A stretch of DNA of 64,000 bases from Phycisphaerae bacterium. Its GTDB lineage: Bacteria > Planctomycetota > Phycisphaerae > Sedimentisphaerales > Sedimentisphaeraceae. A program made the position numbers and the translations under genes. Location: NCBI GenBank assembly GCA_027078365.1, contig JALWYQ010000001.1, positions 1 to 64,000 of the forward strand, read 5' to 3'. Each line of letters begins with the position of its first letter. Positions within the stretch are counted from its first letter, which is position 1. Of the stretch, positions 26,822-36,901 are shown piece after piece. The notes beneath the pieces were generated by a model. It made no database searches. It was not told where the DNA came from and saw only the letters and a program-made list of their open reading frames with translations.

Positions 26822-28990
26822 TTATTTAATACTTTTAATTGCAGTAGACAGCATTGAAATAAATTTGGCTGGTGAGGCAACCCTTAAATCTGCAGAAGTA
26901 TCACCTTTGCCAACTTTTATCTTCAATAGTTTATCATTTTCAATTCTAAACATGCTCTCATCGGTTTGATCATCACCAGCACAGAGGATAACATCGTATT
27001 TTTTGCCGCGTGTAAGCTTCATAAGCGCAACACCCTTATTAACCTGCATTGAGGTAACCTCTACTATTTTCTTGCCGTGATGAACCTCAACTGGCATATT
27101 AGTCATCATCTCTGACAAACTCGAGATTAATTGCTGAGCCTTTAATTTACCAAATTCTGGGTCGCTTCTTCTATAATGCCAAACAACCGCAGATATCTTT
27201 TCTTCCACGAAACTACCCGGAGTTGTACCGGTGTATTGATTAAACACCTCTATAACTTGCTTTTTCCAACTGGTATCGAATGAGTCAGCTAGTAATTGCC
27301 ATTGCTTCGATCCTACCTTTCTATAGCGATAACCATGTTCTCCAACTAGAGTAAAATTATAATCGCCAAACCACTCCGATAGGTTCTCTGCCTTACGACC
27401 ACTTATAATATATGTATCAATAAGTGGGCATTCTTGTAATTGTTTTAGAAGTGAAGTAATCTGTTTTGTTGGCGATGCCATTTTAGGGTCATCTACAAAT
27501 TCTCTTAAGGTTCCATCGTAATCAATGAAACAGGCAATCTTCTTGGCAGAGGCAAATCTCTCTTTAACTATAGGAAGAGATTTGAATGTCTTAGCCACTT
27601 GAACAGACTTATGACTAGAATATTTTTCCAAATCACAAAGAAAAGTTTTGGCCCAATACTTTGCATCATACTCAACAACTCTCTCATACATTCCCTTCAT
27701 TCTAGATAGTTGCTCCTTGAGAGGCATATTGAGACAATATCCAAGCTTCTCTGCCATTTCGTCAATATCGTAAGGGTTTACCTTGACTGCCTTAAATAAC
27801 TCTCCTGCCGCACCGGCAAACTCGCTAAGCATCAACACTCCAGGCTTATCTTTTTTACAGGCAACGTATTCCTTTGCGACAAGGTTCATCCCATCTATTA
27901 AAGGAGTTATCATCGCAACGTCAGCAATTGAATACAATGCACATAACTCTGTGAAATTTACTGACTGATGAATAAATTTAATAGGCGTGTTATTGAGAGT
28001 AGCGTGCTTGCCATTAATTCTTCCAACAAGCCCCTCTACCTGCTCGCGCAACTGCTGGTACTGCGCAATCTCACCTCGAGACGGTATTGCTACAAATACA
28101 AAACAGATATTCTCTTTATAGCTACAGCTATCCAAGAATTTATCTATGGCTTCAAGCCTTCGAGCAATTCCTTTGGTATAGTCAAGACGTTCAACACTCA
28201 AAACTATCTTTCTATTGCGAAATGTATCTCTGAAGATATCTCTTTGCTTTTCAAATCTCTCGGTTGACAATTCCTCTATGAACGCCCCTGAGTTGGCACC
28301 AATTGGATAAACACCCATATGAACATTTCTGTTTTGATACTTGATGTTGTTCATTTGCGATTCCATATTTAGAAGTCGCATAACAGAACTTCGGAAGTGT
28401 CGCATATAACCAAAAGTGTGAAATCCTATAAGATCAGCACCAAGTAAGCCCTCTAAAAGCTCACTCCTATGCGGATGACATCGAAAGACTTCATAAGATG
28501 GAAACGGAGTGTGAAGAAAAAATCCTATGCGTAAATCTGGCCTGCGTTTTCTCAGTAATCTTGGAACAAGCATAAGGTGATAATCATGGACCCATATCAA
28601 ATCCTGCTTCTTTGCAATCTCCAAAACCTTATCTGCAAAGTAAATGTTAACCTTTTGATACTCGTCCCACCAACGTTCATCATGATTTACGTATTGACTC
28701 ATGTAGTGTAGTAGTGGCCAAAGACTACCGTTTGAAAAACCTTCATAGAATGCAGAGACTTCTTTTTTAGTTAAAAAAACTGCAGAGCAGTTGTAGTCTT
28801 GAGCTAATCGTTTTTCAACATCTTTTGCCCTTTGAGAATTTTTAAAAGAAGTGCCTGGCCAGCCAACCCAGTTAATATCAAATTGCCCAGCAACACCATC
28901 AAGCGCAGATACAAGCCCTCCGCTAGATTTAGTAATACTTCTGCCTACCGTAACTGGTAGTCGATTTGCTACACTAATTATCTTACGCAT
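26822..28990 (-). CDS. otsAB: Fused trehalose-6-phosphate synthase / phosphatase
   Basis: 722 residues from ATG 28990 (MRKIISVANRLPV), preceded by GGAG; the frame is open upstream to 29104 but lacks support. Residues 1-460 are a GT20 glycosyltransferase: GGLVSALDG, WVGWPG, the acceptor region IWVHDYHLMLVPRLLR, FFLHTPFPSYEVFR and DGMNLVAKEYVA. Residues about 490-722 are a HAD phosphatase with CFIDYDGTLREF (motif I), ISGRKAENL and CAGDDQTDESMF (motif IV). The fusion makes trehalose from a nucleoside diphosphate-glucose and glucose-6-phosphate via trehalose-6-phosphate, an osmo- and stress-protectant. It is followed by the GH15 gene. Confidence 0.96.
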   Translation of the reverse strand: MRKIISVANRLPVTVGRSITKSSGGLVSALDGVAGQFDINWVGWPGTSFKNSQRAKDVEKRLAQDYNCSAVFLTKKEVSAFYEGFSNGSLWPLLHYMSQYVNHDERWWDEYQKVNIYFADKVLEIAKKQDLIWVHDYHLMLVPRLLRKRRPDLRIGFFLHTPFPSYEVFRCHPHRSELLEGLLGADLIGFHTFGYMRHFRSSVMRLLNMESQMNNIKYQNRNVHMGVYPIGANSGAFIEELSTERFEKQRDIFRDTFRNRKIVLSVERLDYTKGIARRLEAIDKFLDSCSYKENICFVFVAIPSRGEIAQYQQLREQVEGLVGRINGKHATLNNTPIKFIHQSVNFTELCALYSIADVAMITPLIDGMNLVAKEYVACKKDKPGVLMLSEFAGAAGELFKAVKVNPYDIDEMAEKLGYCLNMPLKEQLSRMKGMYERVVEYDAKYWAKTFLCDLEKYSSHKSVQVAKTFKSLPIVKERFASAKKIACFIDYDGTLREFVDDPKMASPTKQITSLLKQLQECPLIDTYIISGRKAENLSEWFGDYNFTLVGEHGYRYRKVGSKQWQLLADSFDTSWKKQVIEVFNQYTGTTPGSFVEEKISAVVWHYRRSDPEFGKLKAQQLISSLSEMMTNMPVEVHHGKKIVEVTSMQVNKGVALMKLTRGKKYDVILCAGDDQTDESMFRIENDKLLKIKVGKGDTSADLRVASPAKFISMLSTAIKSIK

Positions 28991-29152
28991 ATCTAAAAAC
29001 TCCATTTTGCTGTGATTTCTTCCATGATAAACCAGAGATGGCTTAACTTGATATTCATCGACAATCTGGCAATGCACTTTACAAACTTTATTCGATAACC
29101 TCACCGTAACAAGATTGCTGAGAAGGTAAAGAAAACTTTTAAATCTTCAAAT

Positions 29153-29196
29153 AAAAAAGGCTCTATCTCCCAAGATAAAGAAATAGAGCCCCTTTA
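29153..29196 (-). terminator. Third serial terminator, after the 61-aa ORF
   Basis: GGCTCTAT/ATAGAGCC stem with an inner bulged loop and GCCTTTTTTATTT on the minus strand; separates the small ORF from otsAB. Confidence 0.78.
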
Positions 29197-29216
29197 AGGT
29201 TTATATATCCAAGCTT

Positions 29217-29402
29217 TTATTTAGAATAGTTATGATGCAATAGCTCGTCTATCTCATGATCGTGACAGAGATGAAATAATTTCCCATAGAACATCTTCTT
29301 AGATCTAGGTTTGTAACCAACCATCTCTTCGCCTTCGCGTATCTCTGTACACCAACCTGATTTTTTAAGACTGTTTGCAACCTTTTGCTCTAATGCATCC
29401 AT
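29217..29402 (-). CDS. Small acidic/basic protein of unknown function
   Basis: 61 residues, ATG 29402 with an AGGAGCTATTAAA site. Sequence features are an N-terminal helix (MDALEQKVANSLKKSG), then EIREGEEMVGYKPRSKK and a His/Cys-rich end (LFHLCHDHEIDELLHHN) with five His and one Cys that could bind metal. No signal peptide or membrane helix. I do not recognise the family. It lies between two terminators in a serial-terminator locus, so its expression probably depends on readthrough. Confidence 0.6.
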   Translation of the reverse strand: MDALEQKVANSLKKSGWCTEIREGEEMVGYKPRSKKMFYGKLFHLCHDHEIDELLHHNYSK

Positions 29403-29471
29403 TTTAATAGCTCCTATTTTAGATTAAGGAATTCTTAAGTATTTTTTGATTATCGTCCTGCATTAAGATTA

Positions 29472-29576
29472 TTATTTTGAAGATAACCACCCCCTTCTGG
29501 CCATAAAAAAACCCGAAGACAGAAACTCTAAGTTCTCTGAAATCGGGCAACTTCTATTTTCTACATATATTGGCAT
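29472..29576 (-). CDS. Possible 34-aa peptide overlapping a terminator
   Basis: ATG 29576 with an ATTGGAGACACCTAAA site opens a 34-codon frame (MPIYVENRSCPISENLEF...) whose middle is the hairpin of the second terminator. Translation through the hairpin would compete with termination, as in a leader peptide. It could equally be chance. Confidence 0.3.
   Translation of the reverse strand: MPIYVENRSCPISENLEFLSSGFFMARRGWLSSK
29504..29547 (-). terminator. Second serial terminator
   Basis: CCCGA/TCGGG outer stem with an inner CAGA-AAC/GTT-TCTG stem, followed by TTTTTTT on the minus strand. Confidence 0.8.
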
Positions 29577-29592
29577 TTTAGGTGTCTCCAAT

Positions 29593-29643
29593 AAAAAAAA
29601 ACCCAGAGCTGAGAAGTCATTAACCTCTCAAGCGTCTGGGTTT
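29593..29643 (-). terminator. First serial terminator
   Basis: AAACCCAGA/TCTGGGTTT and inner GAGAGG/CTTCTC pairing on the minus strand, followed by nine Ts. Confidence 0.85.
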
Positions 29644-29702
29644 AGTTTGTTATTTTATTATGCGAGCCAATTTACTACACCTCACTTAAATACAACTCTT
29701 CA
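29593..29702 (-). ncRNA. Candidate short RNA or attenuated leader (about 110 nt)
   Basis: A near-consensus promoter at 29709-29737 would start transcription near 29702, and an intrinsic terminator ends near 29593. Nothing longer than a 6-codon frame is encoded between them. It could be a trans-acting small RNA or the leader of the small ORFs downstream. Confidence 0.5.
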
Positions 29703-29708
29703 CGCTTC

Positions 29709-29737
29709 AATATACGACTTTGAACAAAGTTTGTCAA
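29709..29737 (-). promoter_or_regulatory. Near-consensus sigma-70 promoter of the serial-terminator locus
   Basis: TTGACA (29732-29737), 17-bp spacer, TATATT (29709-29714). Among the best -35/-10 matches seen in this window, yet no ordinary gene follows directly. Confidence 0.75.
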
Positions 29738-29944
29738 GGACCAAACTACACAAAGCCAGTAAAGCACTAATAATTATTCGACAATAATTGAGTAGTCCTT
29801 TGAATAAACTGCCTACATTTTTGGGATAAATCTTCGCCACAAGAACAATGCAACTATTCTACTGATACGATTGTATCACCCTTCAAAAAGCCCTTTTAGA
29901 CTATCTTAACGAACCCTACGCTAATCAAGTGCGCATTTTCTTGC

Positions 29945-29972
29945 TTGTATAAAGGACGGTTAATGATATACT
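29945..29972 (+). promoter_or_regulatory. Candidate promoter of hisE-hisG
   Basis: TTGTAT (29945-29950), 16-bp spacer, TATACT (29967-29972), about 90 bp before hisE. Confidence 0.45.
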
Positions 29973-30066
29973 GACGGCAAAGATTGCGTAACAATTGTCT
30001 TGGATAACACATTAAAATAAGACTTTTACTTGCGCGTACTAAAATAGTAACAGTATGAGAATTATT

Positions 30067-30330
30067 ATGAAACGATTTGAAGAGTTATTCGAAGAACTAC
30101 AAGCAAAGGCGGCAGCAAACGACCCAAACTCTGGTACAGTAAGAGAACTGAATCAAGGTATACACTTTATCGGCAAGAAAATAAATGAAGAAGCCGGTGA
30201 AGTCTGGATTGCAGCCGAATATGAAGGCAAAGAAAAAACAGCAGAAGAAATATCACAATTGCTATATCACCTTCAAGTAATGATGATAGCCTCTGGGCTA
30301 ACATTAGAAGACGTATATAAGTATCTGTAA
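30067..30330 (+). CDS. hisE: Phosphoribosyl-ATP pyrophosphatase
   Basis: 87 residues from ATG 30067 ([11 protein letters not shown]); ATG 30055 in the same frame is also possible and neither has a strong ribosome site. HisE removes PPi from phosphoribosyl-ATP, step two of histidine synthesis. The all-alpha NTP-PPase motif [16 protein letters not shown] and the second helix [16 protein letters not shown] are intact. It is stand-alone, not fused to HisI. hisG follows after 36 bp, so the first two pathway steps are co-transcribed; hisA is elsewhere (39.3 kb). Confidence 0.94.
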   Translation: MKRFEELFEELQAKAAANDPNSGTVRELNQGIHFIGKKINEEAGEVWIAAEYEGKEKTAEEISQLLYHLQVMMIASGLTLEDVYKYL

Positions 30331-30366
30331 ATACCAAAAAAACGAACAGTTATCAGGAATATATAA

Positions 30367-31215
30367 ATGCTCAAGATAGCAATTCCAAACAAAGGAGCTC
30401 TTAGCAAAGCCTCGATCGAGTTAATTACAGAAGCAGGCTATAAATGCAAAAGAGATGGTAGAGAATTAATCGCCATAGATAAAGAAAATGAGATAGAATT
30501 TATATATCTAAGACCTCGAGACATCGCCGTCTATGTTAGCAATGGAATATTGGATATGGGTATAACGGGCCGCGATTTAGCTCTCGATAGCCAGAGCGAT
30601 GTTGTAGATTTGATGGGGCTTGGAGTTGGAAAGAGCCGTTTCTTTTATGCACTTCCAAAAGAGAGTAATCTCAAACCTGAGGATTTTGGCGGTTTGCGCA
30701 TTGCAACCTCGTATCCTAATATTGTTAAGGCAGACATGGCTCGTCGTGGTATTGAGGTTGAAATTGTAAAGCTTGACGGAGCTGTTGAAATATCAATACA
30801 GCTTGGGGTTGCAGATGTAATCGCAGATGTCGTAGAAAGCGGTAAGACTTTGATCGCTGCCGGCCTTAAAACGGTAGGCGAGCCGATTATGACAAGTGAG
30901 GCATCGGTTATTGCTAGAGACAAAAACATTTGCGAAAAACGCGAAGTCAATCTATTCATAGAGAGATTGCGAGGCGTTATTGTTGCGGGAGAATACGCAA
31001 TGATTGAATACGATAGCCCACAAGAAGTACTCGAAAAAGCACTAGAGCTGACGCCTGGTATAGAATCGCCAACAATATCACCTCTAAATAAAGAGGGTTG
31101 GGTAGCCGTAAAAGCAATGACAAAACGCAAGGGCATAAACAACATAATGGATTCTCTCTATGAACTTGGCGCTAAGGGCATTATTGTAACAGATATAAGA
31201 ACCTGCAGACTTTAA
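30367..31215 (+). CDS. hisG: ATP phosphoribosyltransferase, long form
   Basis: 282 residues. This is the long HisG with its own C-terminal regulatory ACT-like domain (about residues 205-282: ESPTISPL...VAVKAMTKRKGINNIMDSLYELGAKGIIVTDI), so no HisZ is needed. Catalytic-lobe features are AIPNKGALS at the start, DMGITGRDL near 63, IATSYPNIVK near 115 and the PRPP-binding stretch VADVIADVVESGKTL near 160. It catalyses the first committed step of histidine synthesis and is expected to be histidine-inhibited. CAGGAATATATA precedes the ATG. A strong terminator follows. Confidence 0.97.
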   Translation: MLKIAIPNKGALSKASIELITEAGYKCKRDGRELIAIDKENEIEFIYLRPRDIAVYVSNGILDMGITGRDLALDSQSDVVDLMGLGVGKSRFFYALPKESNLKPEDFGGLRIATSYPNIVKADMARRGIEVEIVKLDGAVEISIQLGVADVIADVVESGKTLIAAGLKTVGEPIMTSEASVIARDKNICEKREVNLFIERLRGVIVAGEYAMIEYDSPQEVLEKALELTPGIESPTISPLNKEGWVAVKAMTKRKGINNIMDSLYELGAKGIIVTDIRTCRL

Positions 31216-31253
31216 AACAGACACCTATACCTCTCTCCTTCAGTATGGGTAAG

Positions 31254-31290
31254 ACACTTGGTGTTGTTAACAATACCAAGTGTTTTCTTT
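31254..31290 (+). terminator. Terminator of hisE-hisG
   Basis: ACACTTGGT-TTGTT/AACAA-ACCAAGTGT stem followed by TTTTCTTTT. Confidence 0.88.
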
Positions 31291-31308
31291 TAAGTTGATA
31301 AAATCTCT

Positions 31309-31337
31309 TTGACTTTATCGCAGTTACCAAATAGAAT
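31309..31337 (+). promoter_or_regulatory. Candidate sigma-70 promoter of pckG with a leader hairpin
   Basis: TTGACT (31309-31314), 17-bp spacer, TAGAAT (31332-31337). Downstream, GTATTCGGC (31352-31360) pairs with GCCGGATAC (31366-31374) in the 5' leader. Confidence 0.6.
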
Positions 31338-31422
31338 TCCATAGATTTGGCGTATTCGGCGCGAGGCCGGATACATATAACCTAGTCAATTGTTAACTCT
31401 AATTTGATTAAAGGGAAAAATC

Positions 31423-33255
31423 GTGGAACTTCTAAAGTCAAAAATGGACGCTGCCGGATATGAAAGACTTATGAGTCTAGGCAACGCTCAACTAAATGAG
31501 TTTGTTCTAGAAACAGCTCAACTGTGTAAACCAGATTCTATATATCTTTGCAATGGCTCAAAAGCTGAGTACGATGCAGTTATGAAAGAAATGGTAGACT
31601 CGGGACTAGCTATTCCTCTGGCAAAAAAAGAGAATAGCTTCCTTTTCCGTTCAGACCCATCTGATGTGGCTCGTGTTGAGAAACGCACTTACATCGCTTG
31701 CGAAAACGAAGAAGATGCAGGCCCTACAAATAACTGGATTCACCCTAAGCAGCTCAAAGAGGAAATGACAAAACTATACGATGGTTGCATGGCCGGTCGT
31801 ACAATGTATATCATTCCTTACTCAATGGGTCCTATCGGTTCTCCTATCGCCAAAATCGGCGTAGAAATCACTGACAGTGGCTACGTTACATGCAATATGC
31901 ATATAATGACTCGTGTTGGAGATAAGGTTCTCGACATTCTCGGCAGTGATGGTGAATTTATTCCATGTCTTCACTCTGTAGGAAAGCCTCTTGCAGAGGG
32001 AGAAAGCGACAATGGCCTTTGGCCTTGCGCTCCAATGGAAGATAAATACATTTCTCACTTTACAGATGAAGCTAAGATTTGGTCATACGGTTCTGGTTAT
32101 GGCGGAAATGCCCTTCTTGGTAAGAAGTGTCTTGCACTTCGTATCGCTTCTGTTATGGCGAAGAAAGAGGGTTGGATGGCAGAGCACATGCTTATCTTGC
32201 GTCTAACTAACCCAGAAGGTCGCCAATACCACGTTGCAGCTGCATTCCCAAGTGCTTGCGGTAAGACAAACCTAGCAATGCTTCAGTCAACAGTTGAAGG
32301 CTGGAAGGTTGAATGTATCGGTGATGATATCGCTTGGATGAAGATTGGCGATGATGGCAGGCTATATGCAATCAACCCAGAGGCTGGTTTCTTTGGCGTT
32401 GCTCCGGGAACAAACAGTGCCACAAACCCTATGGCTATGGCATCATGTTCTAAAAACTCAATCTTTACAAACTGCCTACTCACAGATGATGGTGATGTTT
32501 GGTGGGAAGATGGTGATGGCTCATGTGAACACGGTATCGATTGGAAAGGCAATGAGTGGACTCCTGCTTCTGGCGAGAAGGGCGCACACCCTAACGCAAG
32601 ATTTACTGCTCCAGCTGCACAATGTCCTTCAATTTGTCCTGATTGGGAAAATCCTAGCGGTGTTCCAATTGATGTATTTATCTTTGGTGGTCGTCGTACA
32701 TCGGTTGTACCTCTAGTAACACAAGCCCTTGACTGGGATCACGGCGTTTACATGGGTGCAACAGCAGCATCAGAACCAACAGCAGCAGCTCTTGACGTCA
32801 AGAAGCAACTACGTCGCGACCCATTTGCTATGCTTCCTTTCTGTGCTTACAACATGGGTGATTACTGGCAACACTGGTTCGAAATGGGAGATAAGCTTGG
32901 TGACAAGGCTCCAAAATGTTTCTACGTTAACTGGTTCCGCAAGACCCCAGAAGGCAAATGGCTATGGCCAGGATTCGGTGAGAATAGCCGTGTGCTAAAA
33001 TGGATGTGTGAGCGTGTTGACGGTAAGGCTGGCGCAGTTGAGACCCCTATCGGATTTATGCCTACAAAAGATGATTTAGACCTTTCAGGTCTTGACATCT
33101 CTGATGAAGATATGGAAATCTTACTCAGCGTCAACAAAGACGAGTGGAAGGCGGAGCTTCCAGAAGTTGAAGAATTCATGGCAAAAATGGGAGATAGACT
33201 TCCTGAGCGTATGAAAGCTCAACTAAAGAGACTCGCTGATCGTCTTTCACAGTAA
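31423..33255 (+). CDS. pckG: Phosphoenolpyruvate carboxykinase (GTP)
   Basis: 610 residues, GTG start at 31423 after TAAAGGGAAAAATC. It converts oxaloacetate and GTP to PEP, GDP and CO2. The GTP-type family is shown by the kinase-1a P-loop with its family-specific Cys, [13 protein letters not shown] (near residue 284), the GTP/metal loop [11 protein letters not shown] near 305, [11 protein letters not shown] near 425 and [15 protein letters not shown] near 505. Together with ppdK and eno it defines a gluconeogenic or anaplerotic PEP node. Single gene with its own promoter and terminator. Confidence 0.98.
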   Translation: MELLKSKMDAAGYERLMSLGNAQLNEFVLETAQLCKPDSIYLCNGSKAEYDAVMKEMVDSGLAIPLAKKENSFLFRSDPSDVARVEKRTYIACENEEDAGPTNNWIHPKQLKEEMTKLYDGCMAGRTMYIIPYSMGPIGSPIAKIGVEITDSGYVTCNMHIMTRVGDKVLDILGSDGEFIPCLHSVGKPLAEGESDNGLWPCAPMEDKYISHFTDEAKIWSYGSGYGGNALLGKKCLALRIASVMAKKEGWMAEHMLILRLTNPEGRQYHVAAAFPSACGKTNLAMLQSTVEGWKVECIGDDIAWMKIGDDGRLYAINPEAGFFGVAPGTNSATNPMAMASCSKNSIFTNCLLTDDGDVWWEDGDGSCEHGIDWKGNEWTPASGEKGAHPNARFTAPAAQCPSICPDWENPSGVPIDVFIFGGRRTSVVPLVTQALDWDHGVYMGATAASEPTAAALDVKKQLRRDPFAMLPFCAYNMGDYWQHWFEMGDKLGDKAPKCFYVNWFRKTPEGKWLWPGFGENSRVLKWMCERVDGKAGAVETPIGFMPTKDDLDLSGLDISDEDMEILLSVNKDEWKAELPEVEEFMAKMGDRLPERMKAQLKRLADRLSQ

Positions 33256-33281
33256 GAACTAGACAATCTAGATTAAACTAC

Positions 33282-33315
33282 AAGCCGAGGTTGGATACCC
33301 AGCCTCGGCTTTTTA
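33282..33315 (+). terminator. Terminator of pckG
   Basis: AAGCCGAGG/CCTCGGCTT perfect stem with a 12-nt loop, followed by TTTTATTT. Confidence 0.9.
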
Positions 33316-33412
33316 TTTAACGCAGAGATCACAAAAGAAATTTACGGTGGCAGTTGGCTTTGAAGTTGCGGGCGCCGCTGTTTACTCTATCGGGGATAGC
33401 GACTGCGCTATA

Positions 33413-34462
33413 TCAATATTTGTATATAGATTTAAATTTATTAAATGCCTCATCGATTGGGGTCTTATCTTTTAACTCTATGTTACCTCTACCAAGCAAA
33501 AGACTCTCTTGCCATGCCTGCTCTGAGAATTCTCTAGACCTAGCAAAACCATAGTCAATGCCATTTTTGCTGTAAATAAGTGTCTTATTAATCTCGCGAT
33601 TATCTAACCCATAATGACCGACAATAGTCGCCCAGTACCACCTAAATGGAAATTTATGCTCTTTAACACCTGGTTCAATATTTGTTAAATCAATATTAAG
33701 TGCGCATGCAATCTTTTGTTCGGTAGTAGTGAGTGTATAGTCCCTGTTGTAATACTGCTCGACCCATATTTGTTTCAAATCATCAATCGAAGCTATCTTA
33801 AAATTATCCCAACCCATTGGAATGAAGGCATCAAGAAATGTTATATGAATGGAAAGATTGCCTCTGTCTGTTTTAAGGCTACTTATAGCAGAGTCAACCA
33901 CCCACACCCCAGCAGAATGACCAATAAAGTGAATATGCTTGGTATTACAAAATAACCTCTCAAGTGATTTTGCCAGTCGATAACCACCAATATCTCTGGC
34001 ATATTTTGCAGCATCTATTGGATTAGCAACTGCTGCTGCATGTCTCCAATCAAAAATCACTACCGCCCAATCTTTAGATTCAACTCGTGAATAAATCTCT
34101 TCTGCAATCTTAGCCGGCCAAGAATCGCAGGCGTTATCAACCCAGCCATGGGTGATAACAACAATATTGTCTTTGCTGCGCAGTTGATTGAGCGTATCTT
34201 CATCTATCAAGACGTTGATATCAAAGTTCTTGCTCTCTTCTCTACCCGAAACTAGAAACTGATACAAAAAATTGCCTGTATCTCTAATTTCTAAATAGCC
34301 GGTCTTGCTCACGCTTACATTAACTGGGGCACTGAGCTTTTTCGCTAAGCCATGATTTTTGAAAAAGCGACTAACAGTTTCACAACCATCGCCATAACCA
34401 GCAAATGCCAAATTTAAGTAGCAATTAGCTATTAGAATTGAGAGATACAGGCCTTTATACAT
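33413..34462 (-). CDS. Secreted lipase-like alpha/beta hydrolase
   Basis: 349 residues with a signal peptide (about 1-21, ending NLAFA). The fold resembles pancreatic-lipase-type esterases: oxyanion region VVITHGWVDN near residue 100, nucleophile elbow FIGHSAGVWV near 178, acid FLDAFIP near 207 and a candidate His in VGHYGLDN near 288. Three other Cys residues (CETVS, CDSWP, FCNTK) may form disulfides in the periplasm or outside the cell. The substrate is probably an ester, perhaps a lipid; no partner gene reveals more. It lies 27 bp downstream of eno on the same strand and may be co-transcribed. Confidence 0.78.
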   Translation of the reverse strand: MYKGLYLSILIANCYLNLAFAGYGDGCETVSRFFKNHGLAKKLSAPVNVSVSKTGYLEIRDTGNFLYQFLVSGREESKNFDINVLIDEDTLNQLRSKDNIVVITHGWVDNACDSWPAKIAEEIYSRVESKDWAVVIFDWRHAAAVANPIDAAKYARDIGGYRLAKSLERLFCNTKHIHFIGHSAGVWVVDSAISSLKTDRGNLSIHITFLDAFIPMGWDNFKIASIDDLKQIWVEQYYNRDYTLTTTEQKIACALNIDLTNIEPGVKEHKFPFRWYWATIVGHYGLDNREINKTLIYSKNGIDYGFARSREFSEQAWQESLLLGRGNIELKDKTPIDEAFNKFKSIYKY

Positions 34463-34489
34463 TTAAACTCTCTAGAAACCTCTAAGAAT

Positions 34490-35821
<1,332 letters not shown>

Positions 35822-35958
35822 TTACAAATCTACACCAGCTAAAATTAACCCGTCATATTCATCAAGTCAAGAGTGATTTTTTAACTAGCTAACTATATAA
35901 TGAATTGAGTATTTATGCATAAAAGCTTATCATAGCTTGGAAATAAAATTAACCTTTA

Positions 35959-36675
35959 ATGTTGTATCGTATAGCTAGAAAGATATTAAGTATGAGATCT
36001 CCACTTACAAAATACGGGTTGCCACAGGTGCTTATATATCCTGCACTTGAGCTCACGGTAATAATTGTTCTTTTTATTTTTGGAAGCGATAAAATACCAG
36101 CACCTCTGCTTTGGTCTATAGAAGCGGTCTTAATTTTAACATTCATTTGGCAACTCTCTTTCTTTAGAGACCCTAAACGAGTCGTCCCAGAAGGCGACGA
36201 TTTCCTAATCTCGCCTGCTGATGGAACAATTACCGATATCCAAGAGGTTAGCAATGAAGAGTTTATTGGTGAAGAAGCTGTCCGCATAGGAATCTTTTTG
36301 AGTGTTTTTAACGTACATATAAACCGCGTGCCTGCCGACGTTAGGGTTGAGAATATCGTTTATAGACCTGGAAAATTCTTAGATGCTCGTAACCTAGAAT
36401 GTTCAAGGGTGAATGAGGCAAATGATTTACACCTTACAATGACAAAACAACCGCATTGCAAACTCATAGTACGCCAAATCAGTGGAGCAATTGCAAGACG
36501 CATCGTTTGCCAAACAAAGATTGGTGACTCATTAAAAATTGGGCAAAAGTATGGAATGATAAAATACGGCTCTAGAACAGAACTCTACATACCAAAGTCT
36601 GTTGCCATAGAGATTTTAGTTGAAGTCGGTGATAAAGTTAAAGCTGGTACAACCAAGCTTGTAGAATTCAAATAG
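35959..36675 (+). CDS. psd: Phosphatidylserine decarboxylase proenzyme (short type)
   Basis: 238 residues. A hydrophobic N-terminus (two helices between 20 and 65) anchors it in the inner membrane. Catalytic features are SPADGTITD (Asp) near 90, SVFNVHINRVP (His) near 118 and the self-cleavage site KYGSRTELYIP, where Gly-Ser cleavage makes the pyruvoyl group. It makes phosphatidylethanolamine from phosphatidylserine. The short form is usual in Planctomycetes, Bacteroidetes and archaea; the commonly linked pssA gene is not here. Confidence 0.95.
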   Translation: MLYRIARKILSMRSPLTKYGLPQVLIYPALELTVIIVLFIFGSDKIPAPLLWSIEAVLILTFIWQLSFFRDPKRVVPEGDDFLISPADGTITDIQEVSNEEFIGEEAVRIGIFLSVFNVHINRVPADVRVENIVYRPGKFLDARNLECSRVNEANDLHLTMTKQPHCKLIVRQISGAIARRIVCQTKIGDSLKIGQKYGMIKYGSRTELYIPKSVAIEILVEVGDKVKAGTTKLVEFK

Positions 36676-36706
36676 CCCCCGCATCGGTAAGTTAAGATAA
36701 AAAAAT

Positions 36707-36755
36707 GGCTCTGCCTCGTGAGAATGGGGGGGGAGACAGAACCGAAGTAAGAGCC
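36707..36755 (+). terminator. Hairpin after psd containing a run of eight Gs
   Basis: GGCTCT (36707-36712) pairs with AGAGCC (36750-36755), with inner CCTC/GAG pairing. The loop side holds G8 at 36726-36733, rare in this AT-rich sequence. Confidence 0.5.
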
Positions 36756-36901
36756 TTATTTATGAGGTTTCTTTCCTCGCCTCTATCATCGCATAAAAAT
36801 GCCAAAACCTTCCATAGTATTTAGCTATTTCCTTTTAGCAAAATGCTATTTGGGCTAGCAAAACTGACAGCTCACAGCGCAAAGCCTTTAATAGCAGAGA
36901 C

